A DNA stretch of 7,217 bases from NCBI GenBank assembly GCA_030622295.1, contig JAUXGI010000051.1, positions 1 through 7,217 on the forward strand, in the 5' to 3' direction. Origin of the DNA: Planctomycetota bacterium (GTDB lineage: Bacteria > Planctomycetota > B129-G9). Below, one piece after another: positions 6,247-7,217 of this stretch. The position numbers were made by a program, and so were the translations under genes. A model generated the notes under the pieces. That model made no database searches, was not told the origin of the DNA, and saw only the letters and a list, made by a program, of their open reading frames with translations. Each line of letters begins with the position of its first letter. Position 1 is the stretch's first letter.

Positions 6247-6387
6247 AGAACCGTCATAAGCCAAGAGGGAAACCATACTCTTGGTCCCTCACCATGGCTA
6301 TACTTAACTGCTGCCGCACGTGACACATAGGTAGCAGACAACTCGTTCCTTGGGTCCTTGGCCAGAGAGCAGTCAACACCCATGATA
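6247..6387. other. 141-bp spacer between two inverted palindromes
   Basis: This segment separates the two palindromes. A seven-base stem (CCAAGAG 6261-6267, CTCTTGG 6278-6284) competes with an alternative pairing of GAGGGA (6265-6270) with TCCCTC (6285-6290). On the minus strand an open frame of 53 codons (6222-6383, ATG start) crosses most of it but has no ribosome-binding site and ends inside copy 1. I assign no gene. It may be the internal part of a mobile mini-element or the remains of the original resB-ccsA junction. Confidence 0.4.
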
Positions 6388-6440
6388 GCGGGTTAATAAC
6401 AGCAAAAGGGGTCTGACCCCTTTTGCTGTTATTGACCTGC
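6388..6440. repeat. 53-bp palindrome, copy 2, overlapping the end of resB
   Basis: The inner 19 bases of each arm (AATAACAGCAAAAGGGGTC, 6395-6413, against 6415-6433) pair exactly around a central T at 6414. The palindrome then continues seven more base positions outward, with two irregular pairs (6394/6434 and 6390/6438). Both irregular pairs can wobble as G-U in plus-strand RNA. Its core is GGGGTCTGACCCC, the reverse complement of copy 1, so the two copies face each other. The resB stop codon TAA (6429-6431) and the codons just before it lie inside the right arm. Confidence 0.9.
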
Positions 6441-7217
6441 ATCTCTCACCACGGAAGAGGATGACCTGACGTAGAATGTGATGATAAGGCCCGCGACGAG
6501 GGCGGCGCAGCCGATGTATATGACATTCACACCGGGGTCAAGGGCGATCTTGAATCTGGAAGCCCCCCCACCGCGCCAGTCGTCGGGCGTCGCCTGGAAC
6601 ACCTTATAGCCTGCAATCAGGAGCGGCTCGTTGACGCGAACGGTTTTTCTGACGGGTTCGCCGTTCAGACCTTCCCTGACCAGGACCTCGCTTTCAAAGC
6701 CCATCAGCCGGTTGCTGCCGGGGTATGTGAGCGGTCTTGATTCCACCAGAGTCAGTGTGAACGGCAGGCGCTTACGCTTTCCGCGATACGCAATCTCAAC
6801 TTCCCTGCCGTCCGCGAGGACGGTTTTTCCCACACCGCCGTAAACCACGGCGGGGCTGCGCGGGGCGTCGGGGTCGTTGATAAGATGTTTAACTGTTCTG
6901 CTGTTCGCAAAACAATCCACACCGACCACGTGCGTTCCGGAGGGGAGTTCGGCGAGCACCTCACCGGGCGTGAGTGACCGTCTCCCGTATCCGTCGCCTG
7001 CAAAGATTGAAACAGAGCCGCTTGAATCGCTGACACATATCTCGTTCTCCTCCACCTGCATTGCATCTGTCATTTCACCGTCCTTCAGAACGACGGTTCC
7101 TTCTATCGCTCCCAGACCATTGAGGACGGCGCCGACCAGAATCACCAGGAGGGCGAGATGGGTAACCAGGAAACCGATGTGACTTGTCTTGAAGGGAATC
7201 CTGCGTAGAACAGCGAG
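6429..7217 (-). CDS. resB: ResB cytochrome c biogenesis protein, N-terminus cut by window
   Basis: ResB partners CcsA in System II cytochrome c maturation, holding the apocytochrome and assisting heme delivery on the outer face of the membrane. The visible 262 residues enter at the right edge with RRIPFKTSHIGFLVTHLALL, which runs into a membrane helix (about 14-33). A long beta-rich periplasmic domain follows, with the ResB-typical ending PLLIAGYKVFQATPDDW and ALDPGVNVIYIG. A final helix (about 230-249) and a short tail, SSSSVVRDAGQ, complete it. The frame is open through 7217, so the apparent GTG at 7145 is internal and the first membrane helices lie outside the window. The stop codon and last residues fall within palindrome copy 2. 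ccsA follows on the same strand 249 bp later, an unusually wide gap for this pair. Confidence 0.88.
   Translation of the reverse strand, partial: LAVLRRIPFKTSHIGFLVTHLALLVILVGAVLNGLGAIEGTVVLKDGEMTDAMQVEENEICVSDSSGSVSIFAGDGYGRRSLTPGEVLAELPSGTHVVGVDCFANSRTVKHLINDPDAPRSPAVVYGGVGKTVLADGREVEIAYRGKRKRLPFTLTLVESRPLTYPGSNRLMGFESEVLVREGLNGEPVRKTVRVNEPLLIAGYKVFQATPDDWRGGGASRFKIALDPGVNVIYIGCAALVAGLIITFYVRSSSSVVRDAGQ

Larger units (their letters stand above)
6202..6440. mobile_element. Candidate REPIN/MITE-like unit in the resB-ccsA junction
   Basis: Two palindromes sharing an 18-base arm segment (ATAACAGCAAAAGGGGTC) lie in opposite orientation, as shown by their central bases A and T, at the two ends of a 239-bp segment. 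Such an arrangement matches REP doublets moved by REP-associated tyrosine transposases, or a terminal-inverted-repeat mini-element. No target-site duplication and no transposase is visible here, so mobility is inference. Alternatively, the two palindromes arrived independently. Confidence 0.4.

Noticed and set aside
6222..6383. 53-codon minus-strand open frame across the spacer between palindromes, starting MGVDCSLAKDP
   Set aside because: There is no Shine-Dalgarno sequence, it ends inside a palindrome core, and overlapping frames are open too, so it cannot be distinguished from chance.
3625..6440. CRISPR array
   Set aside because: Only three core copies exist, spaced by thousands of bases or 141 bp, with no regular repeat-spacer periodicity and no cas gene.
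6004..6442. Short minus-strand open frames containing NSKRG(L/Q)TPFAVI (6004-6276 and 6254-6442)
   Set aside because: The shared peptide is only the translation of the palindrome arms. The frames overlap ccsA or resB and lack ribosome-binding sites.

Overview
The window comes from a Gram-negative bacterium of moderately high GC. The evidence for an outer membrane is indirect: a type IV pilus inner-membrane module and a System II (ResB/CcsA) cytochrome c maturation module. The pilus proteins are diverged and rearranged (a natural PilM-PilN fusion followed by an Amuc_1100/PilO-like protein). CcsA carries a long N-terminal periplasmic extension with a GRVKPLDTFAR segment. The palindromic repeats are of a kind I associate with uncultured lineages. 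Together these suggest a PVC/planctomycete-like or other deep-branching uncultured phylum. This placement is inference; there is no marker gene here.

All supported genes lie on the minus strand, so transcription runs from high to low coordinates. From the right edge: a 3' portion of resB (6429-7217, cut by the window end); a resB-ccsA junction of about 250 bp occupied by two long palindromes in mutually inverted orientation around a 141-bp spacer; ccsA (4551-6179); and an unrecognised 220-residue soluble protein (3726-4388). A 312-bp gene-free stretch follows (3414-3725), holding two more adjacent hairpins. Next is a small three-helix membrane protein (3066-3413), then a 212-bp intergenic region with a long-arm hairpin and a strong sigma70-type promoter. 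That promoter drives the pilM-pilN fusion (784-2853), and 82 bp later comes a partial PilO/Amuc_1100-like gene (3-701) running off the left edge.

ResB and CcsA together export and ligate heme to apocytochromes c on the outer face of the cytoplasmic membrane. The PilM-PilN fusion and the PilO-like protein would form the cytoplasmic actin-like ring component and inner-membrane alignment subcomplex of a type IV pilus or type II secretion-like machine. No CRISPR array, tRNA, rRNA, transposase or defence system was seen. The most unusual material is the palindrome family. Three copies share a 13-base core, GGGGTC(T/A)GACCCC, but have different outer arms that are each still self-complementary. One copy reaches into the resB coding sequence and holds its stop codon.
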